A DNA stretch of 64,000 nt, taken from assembly GCA_027382625.1 (NCBI GenBank), contig JAJKFJ010020752.1:124001-188000 (forward strand). Direction: 5' to 3'. Positions 1 to 10,051 of the stretch are shown here, one piece after another (the first letter of the stretch is position 1; each line of letters begins with the position of its first letter). The DNA comes from Tetmemena sp. SeJ-2015 (Eukaryota > Ciliophora > Spirotrichea > Sporadotrichida > Oxytrichidae). Both the position numbers and the translations under genes were made by a program. Below the pieces are notes generated by a model that worked only from the letters and a program-made list of their open reading frames with translations, did not search any database and was not told the DNA's origin.

Positions 1-37
1 GCGGCGCAAGGCCGAGATGGCGGATGCCTGGTATTAG
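1..37 (+). CDS. 3' end of an unidentified gene
   Basis: The first bases read in one frame as RRKAEMADAWY followed by TAG at 35-37. This looks like the charged tail of a protein that begins left of the window, and it converges on the lytic transglycosylase. Eleven codons cannot support a function, and the reading could be chance. Confidence 0.3.
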   Translation, partial: RRKAEMADAWY

Positions 38-43
38 GGCCGG

Positions 44-490
44 TCAGCCGACCAGGCCGGTCTCGCGCAGGATGCCCATGCGCTTGGCCTCGTAATAATA
101 GCCCTTGGAATACCACATGACCGCGCGGTCCTGATCGCCGCGCGACACAAGCCACCCCGCCGGTTTTTCCCGGAATTTCGAGGCTCGGCTCGAGCAGGCC
201 TTCGGGGGCCCGCTGCCCATGGTCTGCGCGGTGCGGGGATGGATCTGCATCAGGCCGTAATAGGGGCCGTTGCGCGCGGCGGGGTTGTAGCCGCTTTCGC
301 TTGCCCACGGGGGGACGGGCTTTCGGCAGTCGAAACCCGCGTATTTGGGGATCAGGCCCCGACTGGGGGGTTTCGCCGCCGTTCAGCCCCTCGCGTTCCT
401 CCTCGCGCGGTCTTGGCGCGCCGCAGGCGGCGAGGGCCAGCGGCAGGGCGGCAAGCAGGAAATGGCGGCGGGGCAGGGGGAGGTGCGGGG
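44..490 (-). pseudogene. lytic transglycosylase (SLT) lipoprotein, frameshifted
   Basis: On the minus strand a lipoprotein signal is visible at about 423-475 (PRRHFLLAALPLALAACG, with the lipobox Cys after LAA). The C-terminal part has YYGLMQIHPRTAQTMG, the Gly-Leu-Met-Gln-Ile signature of SLT-type muramidases, and stops at 44-46. Such proteins cleave peptidoglycan in the periplasm, anchored in the outer membrane. Signal, middle and catalytic parts lie in different frames, so at least two indels separate them, and no clean ATG is visible near 490. The gene is short (about 150 codons), as in small Rhodobacteraceae SLT lipoproteins. I see nothing that distinguishes real decay from base-calling error. 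Confidence 0.6.
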
Positions 491-696
491 TCCGTAAGGC
501 TGGGGGGGTCGCGCTTTCCTAGGCCGGGCCCCGACTTCGGGAAGCCTTGGCGCTGACGGGGTGCGAAAGCCCCCCCAAGGCATCCCCGGGCCTGCCACCT
601 AATCCACTGGGCGCAGCCCCAAAGGGCCCCGCTAGGCTTTGTCCCTGACCCCTAGACCCGGGCCTTTTCCCCCGGCCCCCATTCGCCCTCGACCCG

Positions 697-1354
697 ATGC
701 CCTTCCCCCCGCTCCTTCGGCGCTGATCGTGGCTCACCCGCTTTTTTGCGACGCTGGCCCTGAGCTGCGCCCATCGCGGGGGGCGAGGCGGTCGAGACGG
801 CGGACCGGCTGGGCCTGGCGCTGAAGCGCTCGATTCCGCGGCGCCGCCCGATCTGGTGGTGCTGGACCTGAACCTGCCCGATGTCGACGGGCTGGACGGG
901 CTGATCCGGTGCGCCCGGCGGGGGGGATGTGCCGGTGCTTGTGGTTCGTCTCTGGCCGAGAACCCGGGGGATCCGCGCCGTCTGGCGGGGGGGCTCGGGC
1001 TTCGTGCCGAAAAATGCCAAGCGCGATGTCTTTCGCGCCGCCTGGGAAAAGATCGCGCGCGGCCAACGCTTTCTGCCCGAAGGCTATGATGCCGCCCCCG
1101 ATGCGCGGCCCGGACCACGGGACGAGGCGATCGGTCGGCTGGCGCTGTTGACGCGGCAGCAGGCGAAGATCTTGCAACTGATCTGCGAGGGGATGCTGAA
1201 CAAGCAGATCGCCTATGAGCTGACCATCGCCGAGACGACGGTCAAGGCGCATGTCACCGCCATCATGCGCAAGCTGGGGGTGCAGAGCCGGACGCAGGCA
1301 GTGCTGATCGCGCGCGAGACCCATTTCGCCAGCCTGATGCCGGAGGGGGGCTAG
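697..1354 (+). CDS. LuxR/NarL-type two-component response regulator (frameshifted)
   Basis: The receiver domain reads SALIVAHPLFCDA near 715, then VVLDLNLPDVDG at about 858, with the phospho-acceptor Asp in LDLN, and FVPKNAKRDVFRAAW at about 1002, with the conserved Lys. The C-terminus is a clean LuxR helix-turn-helix: LTRQQAKILQLICEGMLNKQ and ETTVKAHVTAIMRKLGVQSR. It is a DNA-binding output protein of a two-component system. At least three indels interrupt the receiver. The likely start is ATG 697, the only nearby Met. It is followed in the same direction by a FIST sensor and a hybrid kinase, which makes it the natural partner of that kinase. The target genes are unknown; the downstream cox genes are candidates by position only. 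Confidence 0.75.
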
Positions 1355-1468
1355 GGCGCGGTCCGTGGCGGGGCCCGCTGCGGGCCAGAAGGATCGCGGC
1401 AGGGGAAGGGTGCCTGAAAAAGTTCGCCCGCCCAGGGCCCGGCCCGCCCTTTGGGGCGTCCGCCGTCA

Positions 1469-2520
1469 TGCCGCGGGCGCATTGCGACGCGCGCGCGCCG
1501 GACGCCGCTGGTCAGCTTGCCCGCGCACTTGGCCCCGGGCCTTTCGCGACGGTCATGCTGTTCGTCTCGCCCGAGGCCGATCTGGACCGGCTGGCCGCAA
1601 CCTTCCGGCGGCTTTGGCGAAAGCCGGTGATCGGCTGCACCACCGCCGGCGAAATCGCGCATCGGGCTATGTCGAGGGCGAATTGGGCGCTTGCCTTTCG
1701 GCCGGGGGCCTTCGCCACTTGACAAGCCTGGCCATCGACCTGTCGCGGATCGACGCGCAGATCTGATCGGCACCAAAAAAATGCCCCGCCAGCCCCGGGC
1801 GACATTGGCCGCGCAGCAATCCGGGCTGGCACAGCGAGTTCGTTTCCTATGGTGGACGGCCTGTCGATCCGCGAGGATGAGCCTGACCGCCGCGCTTGGT
1901 CCGGGCCTGGGGCCGATGCCGCTGTTCGGCGGATCGGCGGGCGATGGCACGCGGGTTTTTGGAAACCTTTGTCCTGTCGCAAGGCAGCTTCCGCAGGGCG
2001 CCGCCGTCCTGACGCTGGTCCGGACCTCCTGCCGGTCAAGTCTTCAGCCTTGACCATCTGGTGCCGACCGAGCGGCGGATGGTGGTGACAGGGGCCGATC
2101 CTGCGCGGCGCATCGTGCGGACGATCAATGCCGAACCTGCGGCGCGGGAATATGCGCGGCTCTTGGGCAAGGACCCCGCGCAACTGACCACATTCACCTT
2201 TGCCGCCCATCCGGTCGTGGTGCGGATCGGGGGCAAGCATCATGTCCGCGCCATCCAGCGCATGGCGCCCAATGGCGATCTGGTCTTCTTCTCGGCCATC
2301 GACGAGGGCGTGGTGCTGACGCTGGCCGAACCGCAGGACATGGTGGCGCATCTGGAAGCCGCGCTGACGGGCCCTTTTCCCGAAGGTGGCCGCCCCCGCG
2401 ATCCGGGCCCTGGACTGCTCCTGCGCCGGATGGAAGCGAGGAGAAGAGCGCTATGGGGCGGTTCGGGGCTGTTGCGCACCATGCGGTGACCGGGTTCTCG
2501 ACCTATGGCGGGGTTTTTCG
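1469..2520 (+). CDS. FIST-domain sensor protein, NosP-like (frameshifted)
   Basis: FIST N appears as VMLFVSPEADLDRLAATFRR and VIGCTTAGEIAH at about 1550-1660, then PLFGGSAGDGT near 1918. FIST C follows as FSLDHLVPTERRMVVTGADP at about 2044, AREYARLLGKDPAQLTTFTF, VFFSAIDEGVVLTL and GFSTYGG near 2490. FIST proteins sense small ligands. The Pseudomonas member NosP binds heme and nitric oxide and inhibits the neighbouring hybrid kinase NahK. The same arrangement here, FIST gene directly before a PAS hybrid kinase, supports that role by inference. Heme binding cannot be judged from the sequence. Several frameshifts occur (about 1670, 1780-1880, 1960-2040, 2390). The start is ATG 1469; the end is blurred and probably abuts the kinase start. 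Confidence 0.7.
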
Positions 2521-4724
2521 ATGCTTCCCAGCCGACCGCTCCCCCCCACTGCCCAAAGCCGCGGGGCCGGGGCTGATCGAGGCGCTGATCGACCCTTTTG
2601 ACAGTCCCCGGGGCGGGCGGAAAAATTCTGACCATCGCTGAAATGCTATGCCCGGGGCGAGCAGGTGACCACGATTCCGGCGCGGCCTATGCGCATTCCC
2701 GCCGCGGCATGCTGGAAGACCCGGGCGCCCCACCCCCGAACTGGGGATGCGCTGGACTTTTTGAACGCACCAACAAAGCGGGGGAGGGCCCAAAGGCGAA
2801 GGGGGAAGCCGCCCGCAACAATGGCCAATGCACGAAGACAATTTAGGAAGGCTTTGGCGTTCGACGTGGATGAAAACCTCGTCATGTGCAATTCGCGCTT
2901 CGGGATGCACATGCCCGACATCCGCGCCAGCCTGCGCCCGGCATCACCTTCGCCGATTATGTCGGCCTGGTCGCCCGTTGGGCCTTCCTGTCGCTGCGCA
3001 TGACCTGACCCCGACGATTGGGCGGTGGCGCGGTTGCGGCGGCATCAGGACCGTCACGTTATCTTCAACGTCCGCATGGATGCCGACCTTTGGGGTTCAG
3101 GTGTCGGAACACCGCACCGGCGATGGTGGAACGGTGATCTTGCAGACCGATGTGACCGATATCATCCGCGCCGAGCGGCATGAACGGGGGCGGCTTCTGG
3201 ACGATCAGGCGCGGGTGATCCGTGCCACGCTGGACCATATCAGCCAGGGCGTGGCGATCTTTGATGCCTCGGGGCGGCTGGCGGGCTTTAACCGGCGTCT
3301 GGCCACTTTTGCACTGCCTGCCGGCGGCACCCGCTGGGCACGGGTTCGAGACGATCTTCGCCCGGATCGGCGCACAGATGCAGCTGGGCGGCGGGCGTGA
3401 CAGGGGCGCCTGGCCTGGGTCGCGGCGCGGATGCGGCGGGGCCCGCTGCATTTCGAATTGCGCAGGGGTCGAGTTGATCCTCGACTTTTCGCCCAGGGGC
3501 CGATGCGGCTTTGTGATGAGCTTTACCGATGTCACCGCCGAACGCGCGGCCTGAGGCCCTGGCCGGGGCCAATGAAACGCTTGAGGCGCGGGTGATGGCG
3601 CGCACGCTGGAGCTTGAGGACGCGCTGCCGAAAAGCCGAACGCGCCAATGCCAGCCGCGCGCTTTGTGGCGGCGGCCAGCCATGACGTCTGCAACCCTTG
3701 TCGGCGGCCAAGCTGTATATCTCGTCCATCGCCGACGAAAGGCTTGACCCCGGGGCGCGGCTCTCGCTCGACAAGGCGCAGAACGCGCTGCAATCGGTCG
3801 AAGGGCTGCTGGCGGCGCTGCTGGATATCTCGCGGCTGGAATCCGGCAAGGCGGCGGTCAGCGTCGGGCCGGTGTCGCTGGACGCGCTGCTGCGCCGCAT
3901 GTCCGAGGAATTCGCCCCGCTTGCCGCCGCCAAGGGCCTGGCTCTGACCGTGGTGCCCAGTGCGGCCGTGGTCGAATCCGACCCGGCCTATCTGCGCCGC
4001 ATCCTGCAGAACCTGATCTCCAATGCGATCCGCTATACCGAAACCGGGCGCGTGCTGGTGGGGGCAAGGCAGGATCGCGGCAGCATCAGGCTGGAAGTGC
4101 GCGACACCGGACCGGGCATCCCGCCCGAGGCGCAGCGCGACATCTTCAGGGAATTCCACCGGCTCAACGCCCGGGCCTCGGCCTCGGAAGGGATGGGGCT
4201 GGGTCTGGCCATCGTCGACCGCGCCTGTGCGCTTCTGGGCCATGAGCTGAGCCTGGTCTCAAGGCTGGGGCAGGGCACCTGTTTCGCCTTGCGGCTTGAC
4301 CGTGCCATGGCCGCGCCCCCGGTCGAGACGACGCCCGACCGCCCGCTGCCGCGCCCCCGATGCGCAGGACAAGATCGCCTTCCTGGTCGAGAATGACGCC
4401 GAATTGCGCGCCGCCCTGACGCAGCTTCTGGAGAAATGGGGGCTGACGGTGATCGAGGCCGGATCGGGCGAAGAGGCGCTGTCGCTGATCGAGGAGATCG
4501 GCATCCTGCCCGATCTGATCCTGGCCGACCACCAGCTAGGCACCGGCCGCACCGGATTGAGCTTTCTGGTCGAGTTCCGCGCCCTGCATGGGCCGCTGCC
4601 GGTCTGGCTGATCACCGCCGACCGCAGCCCCGATCTGGCCAGTGCCGCAGCGGCCGCCGGGATCGGCGTCATCCTGAAACCCATCGAGACGCAGGCGTTG
4701 CAGCAGGTTCTGGCGAAAATCTGA
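2521..4724 (+). CDS. PAS hybrid sensor histidine kinase with C-terminal receiver, NahK-like (frameshifted)
   Basis: The N-terminus has LIEALIDPFDSP and EKILTIAEML, then PAS-like segments (DENLVMCNSRFGMHMPDIRA near 2866; ATLDHISQGVAIFDASGRLA near 3226). A coiled stretch GANETLEARVMARTLELEDA precedes the H-box AASHDV, with His codon 3681-3683. The HATPase part has NLISNAIRYTETGR, DTGPGIPP and GMGLGLAIVDRA. The C-terminal receiver has LVENDAELRAAL, phospho-Asp in LILADHQL and Lys in VILKP. This domain order matches Pseudomonas NahK/ErcS'. The kinase should autophosphorylate on His and pass phosphate through its own receiver to a partner, most simply the LuxR-type regulator upstream. Frameshifts lie near 2650-2860, 2990, 3060, 3350-3440, 3550, 3690 and 4365. 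A soluble cytoplasmic protein is likely, as no membrane helix is evident. Confidence 0.8.
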
Positions 4725-4805
4725 ACCGTTCATCCTACGACCAAGGCATCATGGCAGCATCAGCCCGGCCCCGTTAGGCTGGTTGCAACGCTTGGGAGGA
4801 CTCGC

Positions 4806-5340
4806 ATGAAACTTACCGATACCCGCGAGATCGCGGCACCGCCGCCCTGTCTGGTCCGCCATCCTGGACCCCGAAGTTCTGAAGGAATGCATCCCCGGCT
4901 GCCAGTCGATGACGGGCTCGATCGCCGAGGGCTATGAGGCGACGGTGAAACAGAAGGTCGGCCCGGTCTCGGCCACCTTCACAGGGGTCGTGACGCTGTC
5001 CGATATCGTCGAGGGCAGGTCGGTCAAGATCTCGGGCGAGGGCAAGGGCGGCGTCGCCGGCTTCGCCAAGGGCGGGGCCGTGGTGACCCTCGAGCCTTCG
5101 GGCGCCGGCACCAGACTGACCTATGACGTCGATGCCAATGTCGGTGGCAAGATCGCCCAGCTTGGCAGCCGGATCATCGACGGTTTCGCCAAGAAGATGG
5201 CGGACGAATTCTTCACCCGCTTTCAGGAGGCCGTCGAAGGGCCTGCCGAGGCTGACACGGCGCAAGCGGCGGGTGACGAAACCGTTGCCGATTCGCCCGA
5301 GAAGAAGAAAGGATGGTTCAAGCGGCTGATCGGCGGCTGA
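4806..5340 (+). CDS. coxG: CoxG-family SRPBCC protein
   Basis: It starts MKLTDTREIAAPP behind a strong ribosome site (GGGAGGA, 4795-4801). One frameshift near 4845 leads into the continuous part GCQSMTGSIAEGYEATVKQK, VGPVSATFTGVVTLSDIVEG and DVDANVGGKIAQLGSRIIDG, the typical START-like fold of carbon monoxide dehydrogenase subunit G. The tail is acidic and then basic, ending KKKGWFKRLIGG, a likely membrane-contacting end. CoxG recruits or anchors the CO dehydrogenase complex at the cytoplasmic membrane in characterised carboxydotrophs. Here it is the first gene of the cox cluster, 55 bases before coxS, and probably shares its transcript. Its presence beside a form II enzyme shows an association with the enzyme, not that CO is the substrate. 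Confidence 0.85.
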
Positions 5341-5395
5341 ACCGCCCGGCGCATGAACCGCAGGAAGAACCCAGGGATTCCAAGGGAGGAGTAAC

Positions 5396-5877
5396 ATGAC
5401 GAAAGTCACGATGACCGTGAACGGCAAACCCGTCTCGGGCGAGGTCGAGGGGCGCACGCTTCTGTCGGCGTTCTTGCGCGAGGGGCTGGGCATGACCGGC
5501 ACCCATGTCGGCTGCGACACCAGCCAATGCGGTGCTTGTGTGGTGCATGTGGACGGCAAGGCGGTCAAATCCTGCACCATGTTCGCGCTGGACGCGGCGG
5601 GGGCTTCGGTCAAGACCATCGAGGGGATGGCGAATGCGGACGGCTCGCTGTCGGTGCTGCAACAGGCCTTCCAGGATTGCCACGGGCTGCAATGCGGCTT
5701 CTGCACGCCGGGCATGGTGATGTCCTCGGCGGCGCTGCTGGCGGAAAACCCCAAACCGACCGAGGCCGAGGTGCGCCACTGCTGGAGGGCAACCTGTGCC
5801 GCTGCACGGGCTATCACAATATCGTCAAGGCGGTGCTCCAGGCCTCGGGCCAGGACATCTCGGCCATTCCGGCCTGA
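5396..5877 (+). CDS. coxS: CO-dehydrogenase-like small subunit, 2x[2Fe-2S]
   Basis: The plant-type ferredoxin domain has [20 protein letters not shown] and the C-terminal helical [2Fe-2S] domain has [15 protein letters not shown], followed after one frameshift near 5782 by [19 protein letters not shown] and the stop at 5875-5877. All eight cluster Cys are visible. The length, about 160 residues, is normal. The subunit carries electrons from the molybdenum site of CoxL to FAD in CoxM. The start ATG 5396 sits behind GGGAGGAG. It lies between coxG and coxL, in the S-L-M order typical of form II enzymes. The frameshift falls between clusters and looks like a sequence error. Confidence 0.9.
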
Positions 5878-5937
5878 GCGCCGATCCAACGTCATTTCGC
5901 CCGCCGGTCGCACGGCCGGGCCGCTAGGGAGGATTTC

Positions 5938-8286
5938 ATGCCGAAAGATACAGGCATCGGCGCTCCGATGAAGCGCCGCGAGGACATCAGGTTCCTCACC
6001 GGAAAGGGCCGCTACACGGCCGACATCAATCTGCGGGGCCAGGCCTATGCCGCCTTTGCCCGCAGTGACATGGCCCATGGCCGCATCAACAAGATCGACA
6101 CCACCGCCGCCGCGGCCATGCCGGCGTCTGTGCATCATGACGGGCGAGGATTTCGTCGCCATGGGCGGCAACCCCGCGGGCTGGCTGATCAACAGCCGCG
6201 ACGGCACCCCGATGCGCGAGCCAAAGCGCCCCGTGCTGGCGCATGGCAAGGTGCGCCATGTCGGTGATGCCTATGCCGCCGTGGTGGCCGAGACCTGAGC
6301 AGCGCGCGGCCAGCGATCGGAGCGACATCACCGAACTGCCCGCCATCGTCGACATGGCCAAGGCTTTGGCCGATGCGTCGAACCGCGTGCATGACGAAAT
6401 CCCCGACAACCAGTGCTACGACTGGGGCTGGATCGAGGACAACCGCGCCGCGACCGAGGCCGCGTTCAAATCGGCCCCGCATGTCACCACGCTGGAACTG
6501 GTGAACAACCGTCTGGTGCCGAATGCGATGGAGCCGCGCGCCTCGCTGGCCGATTTCAACCCCGGGACCGAGGATTACACGCTTTACACCACCTCGCAGA
6601 ACCCGCACCTGCACCGGCTGCTGATCGCTGCCTTCGTGCTGGGCATCCCCGAAAACAAGCTGACCGTGGTCGCCCCCGATGTCGGCGGCGGTTTCGGGTC
6701 GAAAATCTATCACTACGGCGAAGAGGCGCTGGTTCTGGCGGCTGCCAAGCATCTGAAACGCCGGTGAAATGGGTCGCGACCCGGTCTGAGGCCTTCCTGT
6801 CCGACGCCCATGGCCGCGACCATGTACGAAGATCCAGCTTGCGCTGGACAAGGACGCACCTTCCTGCGTTGCGCACGAGACGCTGGCCAATGTCGGCGCT
6901 ATCTGTCGAACTTCTCGACCGCGACGCCGACCTTCCTGCATGGCACGCTGATGGCGGGGCCGTACAAGACGCCGCTGTCTATGTGAACGTGAAAACCGTG
7001 TTCACCAACACCGCACCCGTCGATGCCTATCGCGGCGCGGGCCGCCCGGAAGCCACCTTCTCGATCGAGCGGGTGATCGACAGGCGGCGGACGAGCTGGG
7101 CCTCGACAAGATCGCGATCCGCCGCAAGAACTTCATCGACCCCGGCGCCTTCCCCTATACCACGCCGGTCGGGCTTGCCTATGACACGGGCAATTACCAT
7201 GCGACGCTCGACAAGGCGATGGAGCTGGGCGACGTCGCGGGCTTCGAGAAGCGCGCGCGGCGTCCAAGGCCAAGGGCAAGCTGCGCGGCATCGGTTATTC
7301 CACCTGGATCGAGGCTTGCGGGATCGCGCCGTCGCATCTGGTCGGCATCCTTGGCGCGCGGGTCGGTCTTTATGACGCGGCGACGGTGCGGGTGAATGCG
7401 ACCGGCAACATCAGCGTCATGACCGGCGCGCATAGCCACGGGCAGGGGCACGAGACGGTGTTCGCCCAGATCGTGGCCGAGCAGTTGGGGATTCCCGAAA
7501 GCTCGGTCGAGATCGTGCATGGCGATACGTCGAAGATTCCCTTCGGCATGGGGTCTTACGGGTCGCGGTCGCTGGCGGTCTGCGGGTCTGCCATGACCAA
7601 GGCGGTCGACAAGATCATCGCCAAGGGCAAGAAGATCGCCGCCCATATGCTGAAGCGGCCGAGGGCGACATCACCTTTGCCGACGGCAAGTTCAGCGTGG
7701 CGGGGACGGACAAGGCGAAAACATTCGGCGAGATCGCCTTTTCCGCCTATGTGCCGCATAATTACCCGCTGGAAACGCTGGAACCGGGGTTGGAGGAGAC
7801 GGCTTTCTACGATCCGGCCAACTTTACCTATCCGGCGGGCGCCTATCTGTGCGAGGTCGAGGTGGATGCCGAGACGGGCCGGGTCGAGATCTGCAGCTTC
7901 ACCGCCGCAGATGACTTTGGCCATGTGATGAACCCGATGATCGTAGAAGGTCAGGTGCATGGCGGCGTGGGGCAGGGCATCGGCCAGGCCCTGCTGGAAA
8001 ACACCTCCTATGACGAGGGCGGGCAGCTTCTGTCGGGCAGCTTCATGGACTATGCCATGCCGCGCGCCGATGACGTGCCCTTCTACATCGTCGACCACAG
8101 CTGCAACACGCCCTGCACCCACAATCCGCTGGGGGTGAAGGGCTGCGGCGAGGCCGGGGCCATCGGTTCTCCGCCCGCTGTGGTCAATGCCGTGGTCGAC
8201 GCGCTGCGCCGCGCCGGGCACAAGAACGTGACGCACATCGACATGCCGGTCTCGCCCAAGCGGGTCTGGCAGGCCATGCAGGCTGA
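5938..8286 (+). CDS. coxL: Form II aerobic CO-dehydrogenase-like large subunit (Mo-binding)
   Basis: The start is ATG 5938 behind [27 protein letters not shown] opens the aldehyde-oxidase a/b hammerhead domain. Downstream come [13 protein letters not shown] (about 6668), [14 protein letters not shown] (active-site loop AYRGAGR at 7025-7045), [20 protein letters not shown] (about 7434) and [18 protein letters not shown] (about 8143, catalytic Glu). True CO dehydrogenases (form I) carry AYXCSFR with the Cys that holds copper-sulfur. Here the form II sequence lacks that Cys, so the substrate is uncertain. Frameshifts lie near 6125, 6300, 6765, 6830-6960, 7080, 7260 and 7660. The natural stop is probably TGA 8284-8286 with one base lost before it, since GAGGAG then serves coxM. 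Cytoplasmic, molybdenum (MCD) cofactor. Confidence 0.88.
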
Positions 8287-8298
8287 GGAGGGCAGATC

Positions 8299-9075
8299 AT
8301 GCACAATTTCGATTTCGTCAAACCCGCCTCGGTGGAAGAAGCCGTCAAGGCGCTGGCACAGGAGGGGGCGCAGGCCCTGTCGGGTGGCCAGCCCCTGATC
8401 GCCACGATGAAGCAGCGTCGGGCCGCGCCGACCACCTTGGTCAGCTGGACCGGCATCGCTGGCGATGAAGGGCGTAAAGGGCCGAAGCGGCACCCTGCCG
8501 TCGGCGCCGCCCACCCCCATGCGTTGTCGCCAAAGAGGCGCCTCGGCCTATCCGGCGCTGGCCAAGCTGGCCGGGGCATCGGCGACCCCGCCGTGCGCAA
8601 CCGTGGCACCATCGGCGGGTCGCTGGCCAACAACGACCCCGCCGCCTGCTACCCGTCGGCGGTTCTGGCCTCGGGGGCTACGGTGGTCACCAACAAGCGC
8701 AAGATCGCGGCGGATGACTACTTCCAAGGCATGTTCTCGACCGCGCTGGACGAGGGCGAGATCATCACCGGTGTCACCTTTCCCCTGCCGGAAAAGGCCG
8801 CCTATGTGAAGTTCAACCAGCCCGCCAGCCGTTTCGCGCTGACGGGTGTGTTCGTCGCCAATTCCCACCGGGGGGTGCGCGTCGGCGTACGGCGCGGGCG
8901 GACGGTGTCTTCCGCTGGTCCGAGGCCGAAGCGCCGCTGTCGAGAATTTCTCGGGGCAGCGATCGACGGGCTCAGCGTCGATCCGTCGGGCCTGATGGGC
9001 GATCTGCACGGAACGCCGGAATACCGGCGAATCTGATCAAAGGTTCTGACTAAGCGGGCGGTTGCCGCCGCCTGA
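8299..9075 (+). CDS. coxM: CO-dehydrogenase-like medium subunit (FAD-binding)
   Basis: It begins MHNFDFVKPASVEEAVKALA, then ALSGGQPLIATMKQR (FAD pyrophosphate loop) and, past a frameshifted stretch at about 8445-8580, GDPAVRNRGTIGGSLANNDP, the second FAD-binding motif. FSTALDEGEIITGVTFPLP follows. The C-terminal CO_deh_flav_C part is broken near 8870-8940 and again near 9045; restored by eye it ends KRAVAAA with stop 9073-9075. It passes electrons from the CoxS clusters through FAD to a quinone or other acceptor. It is the last cox gene, with a strong terminator 22 bases downstream, which makes coxG-S-L-M one likely operon. Confidence 0.87.
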
Positions 9076-9096
9076 CCTTTGCAGGGAAGATTATGG

Positions 9097-9124
9097 AAAG
9101 GCCCGGGATGTGTCCCGGGCCTTT
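9097..9124 (+). terminator. Rho-independent terminator after coxM
   Basis: A perfect 12-bp inverted repeat (AAAGGCCCGGGA, loop TGTG, TCCCGGGCCTTT) lies 22 bases after the coxM stop and closes the cox operon. It can work in both directions, although only the cox side has a gene close by. Confidence 0.85.
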
Positions 9125-9356
9125 GCCGTTTTCGGCAGCAATGCCCGGGAATTGTCATCCGGATGAATCCGAATCTCACAAAGGTGGCATCCAAGCCCCC
9201 TTGCGATCGTGCCACAGATGCTGGGGGGTTGCGCGGGGCTTTGGCCCAGATATAGTCAGCCCATCGGGGGAGGGTTCCCCGCCCTCGGGCCACAGGGCGC
9301 AGCAGACCGGACAGATGCTCCGGGCGCTGCGGGCAAGAGCGGAGTGTCGGACGGCA

Positions 9357-9936
9357 ATGGACGGCGATTTCAGGACACAGTTCGTAAGGGATCCGGCGGC
9401 GCTGAAGCATTATCCGGCTTTGGTGCTGAATGCCGATTATCGCCCGCTGAGCTACTACCCGCTGAGCCTTTGGCCCTGGCAAGAGGCGATCAAGGCGGCC
9501 TTCCTCGACCGGGTGCAGATCGTGGCGGAATATGACCATGTGGTGCGCAGCCAAAGGCAGGAGTTCCGCATACCCTCGGTCGTGGTGCTGAAGGAATTCG
9601 TCAAACCCCAGAAGCGCGTGGCATTCACGCGCTTCAATCTTTTCCTGCGGGACGAATTCTGCTGCCAGTATTGCGGGGCCAAGGGCGATCTGACCTTTGA
9701 CCATGTCGTGCCGCGCTCGCGCGGTGGGATCACCTCCTGGGAAAATGTCGTCGCCGCCTGTTCGCCCTGCAACCTGCGCAAGGGCAAAAGACCCTGCGCC
9801 ATTCGGGCCTACGCTGCGCCGCCCGGCCCGCCGCGACCGCCGAGGAATGCAGGCCCATGGCCGCCTTTCCCGCCGAACCACCTGCTGCCCAGCTGGATGG
9901 ATTACCTCTTTTGGGGATGCGGAACTGGACGCCTGA
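9357..9936 (+). CDS. HNH endonuclease domain protein
   Basis: The N-terminus reads LVLNADYRPLSYYPLSLWPW, typical of the widespread alphaproteobacterial HNH protein. The nuclease core is FCCQYCGAKGDLTFDHVVPR followed by SRGGITSWENVVAACSPCNL and RKGK, giving the paired Cys zinc ligands (CQYC, CSPCN) and the catalytic DH of the beta-beta-alpha metal fold. After about 9790 the frame shifts; the conserved end resumes as SWMDYLFWG and DAELDA before TGA at 9934-9936. It probably acts on DNA, but the biological role of this family is not known. The start is set at ATG 9357 because the family begins just before a short acidic segment. It stands alone between terminator-bounded operons. Confidence 0.8.
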
Positions 9937-10000
9937 CCCCTGGTGTCACGCCCGCAGTTGGCGCCGTCGAGTGATAGAAGCGGTGCTGGAAAGGCAGGGC

Positions 10001-10032
10001 TTCGCGCTAAAAACGCCGCTTTAGCGCTAACA
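10001..10032 (+). promoter_or_regulatory. Two tandem LacI-type palindromes upstream of zwf
   Basis: TTCGCGCTAA at 10001-10010 and the perfect palindrome TTAGCGCTAA at 10021-10030 differ by one base and are centred 20 bases, about two helix turns, apart, ending 21 bases before the zwf start. The same core with flanks (TGATAGCGCTAACA) lies upstream of gap at 63144-63157. The central GCGC palindrome is typical of LacI-family operators. The LacI-family regulator of central carbon metabolism in Rhodobacter (CceR) is a candidate, by inference. Confidence 0.6.
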
Positions 10033-10051
10033 GATATCCGAGGAGCCGCCC

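Noticed and set aside
3065..4243. A 392-codon minus-strand frame opposite the hybrid kinase
   Set aside because: Antisense of conserved PAS and kinase motifs; no supporting feature of its own.
4813..6249. A 478-codon open frame on the minus strand opposite coxG, coxS and the start of coxL
   Set aside because: It mirrors the clearly conserved cox genes, has no recognisable domain and no ribosome site; long antisense frames are normal at this G+C content.
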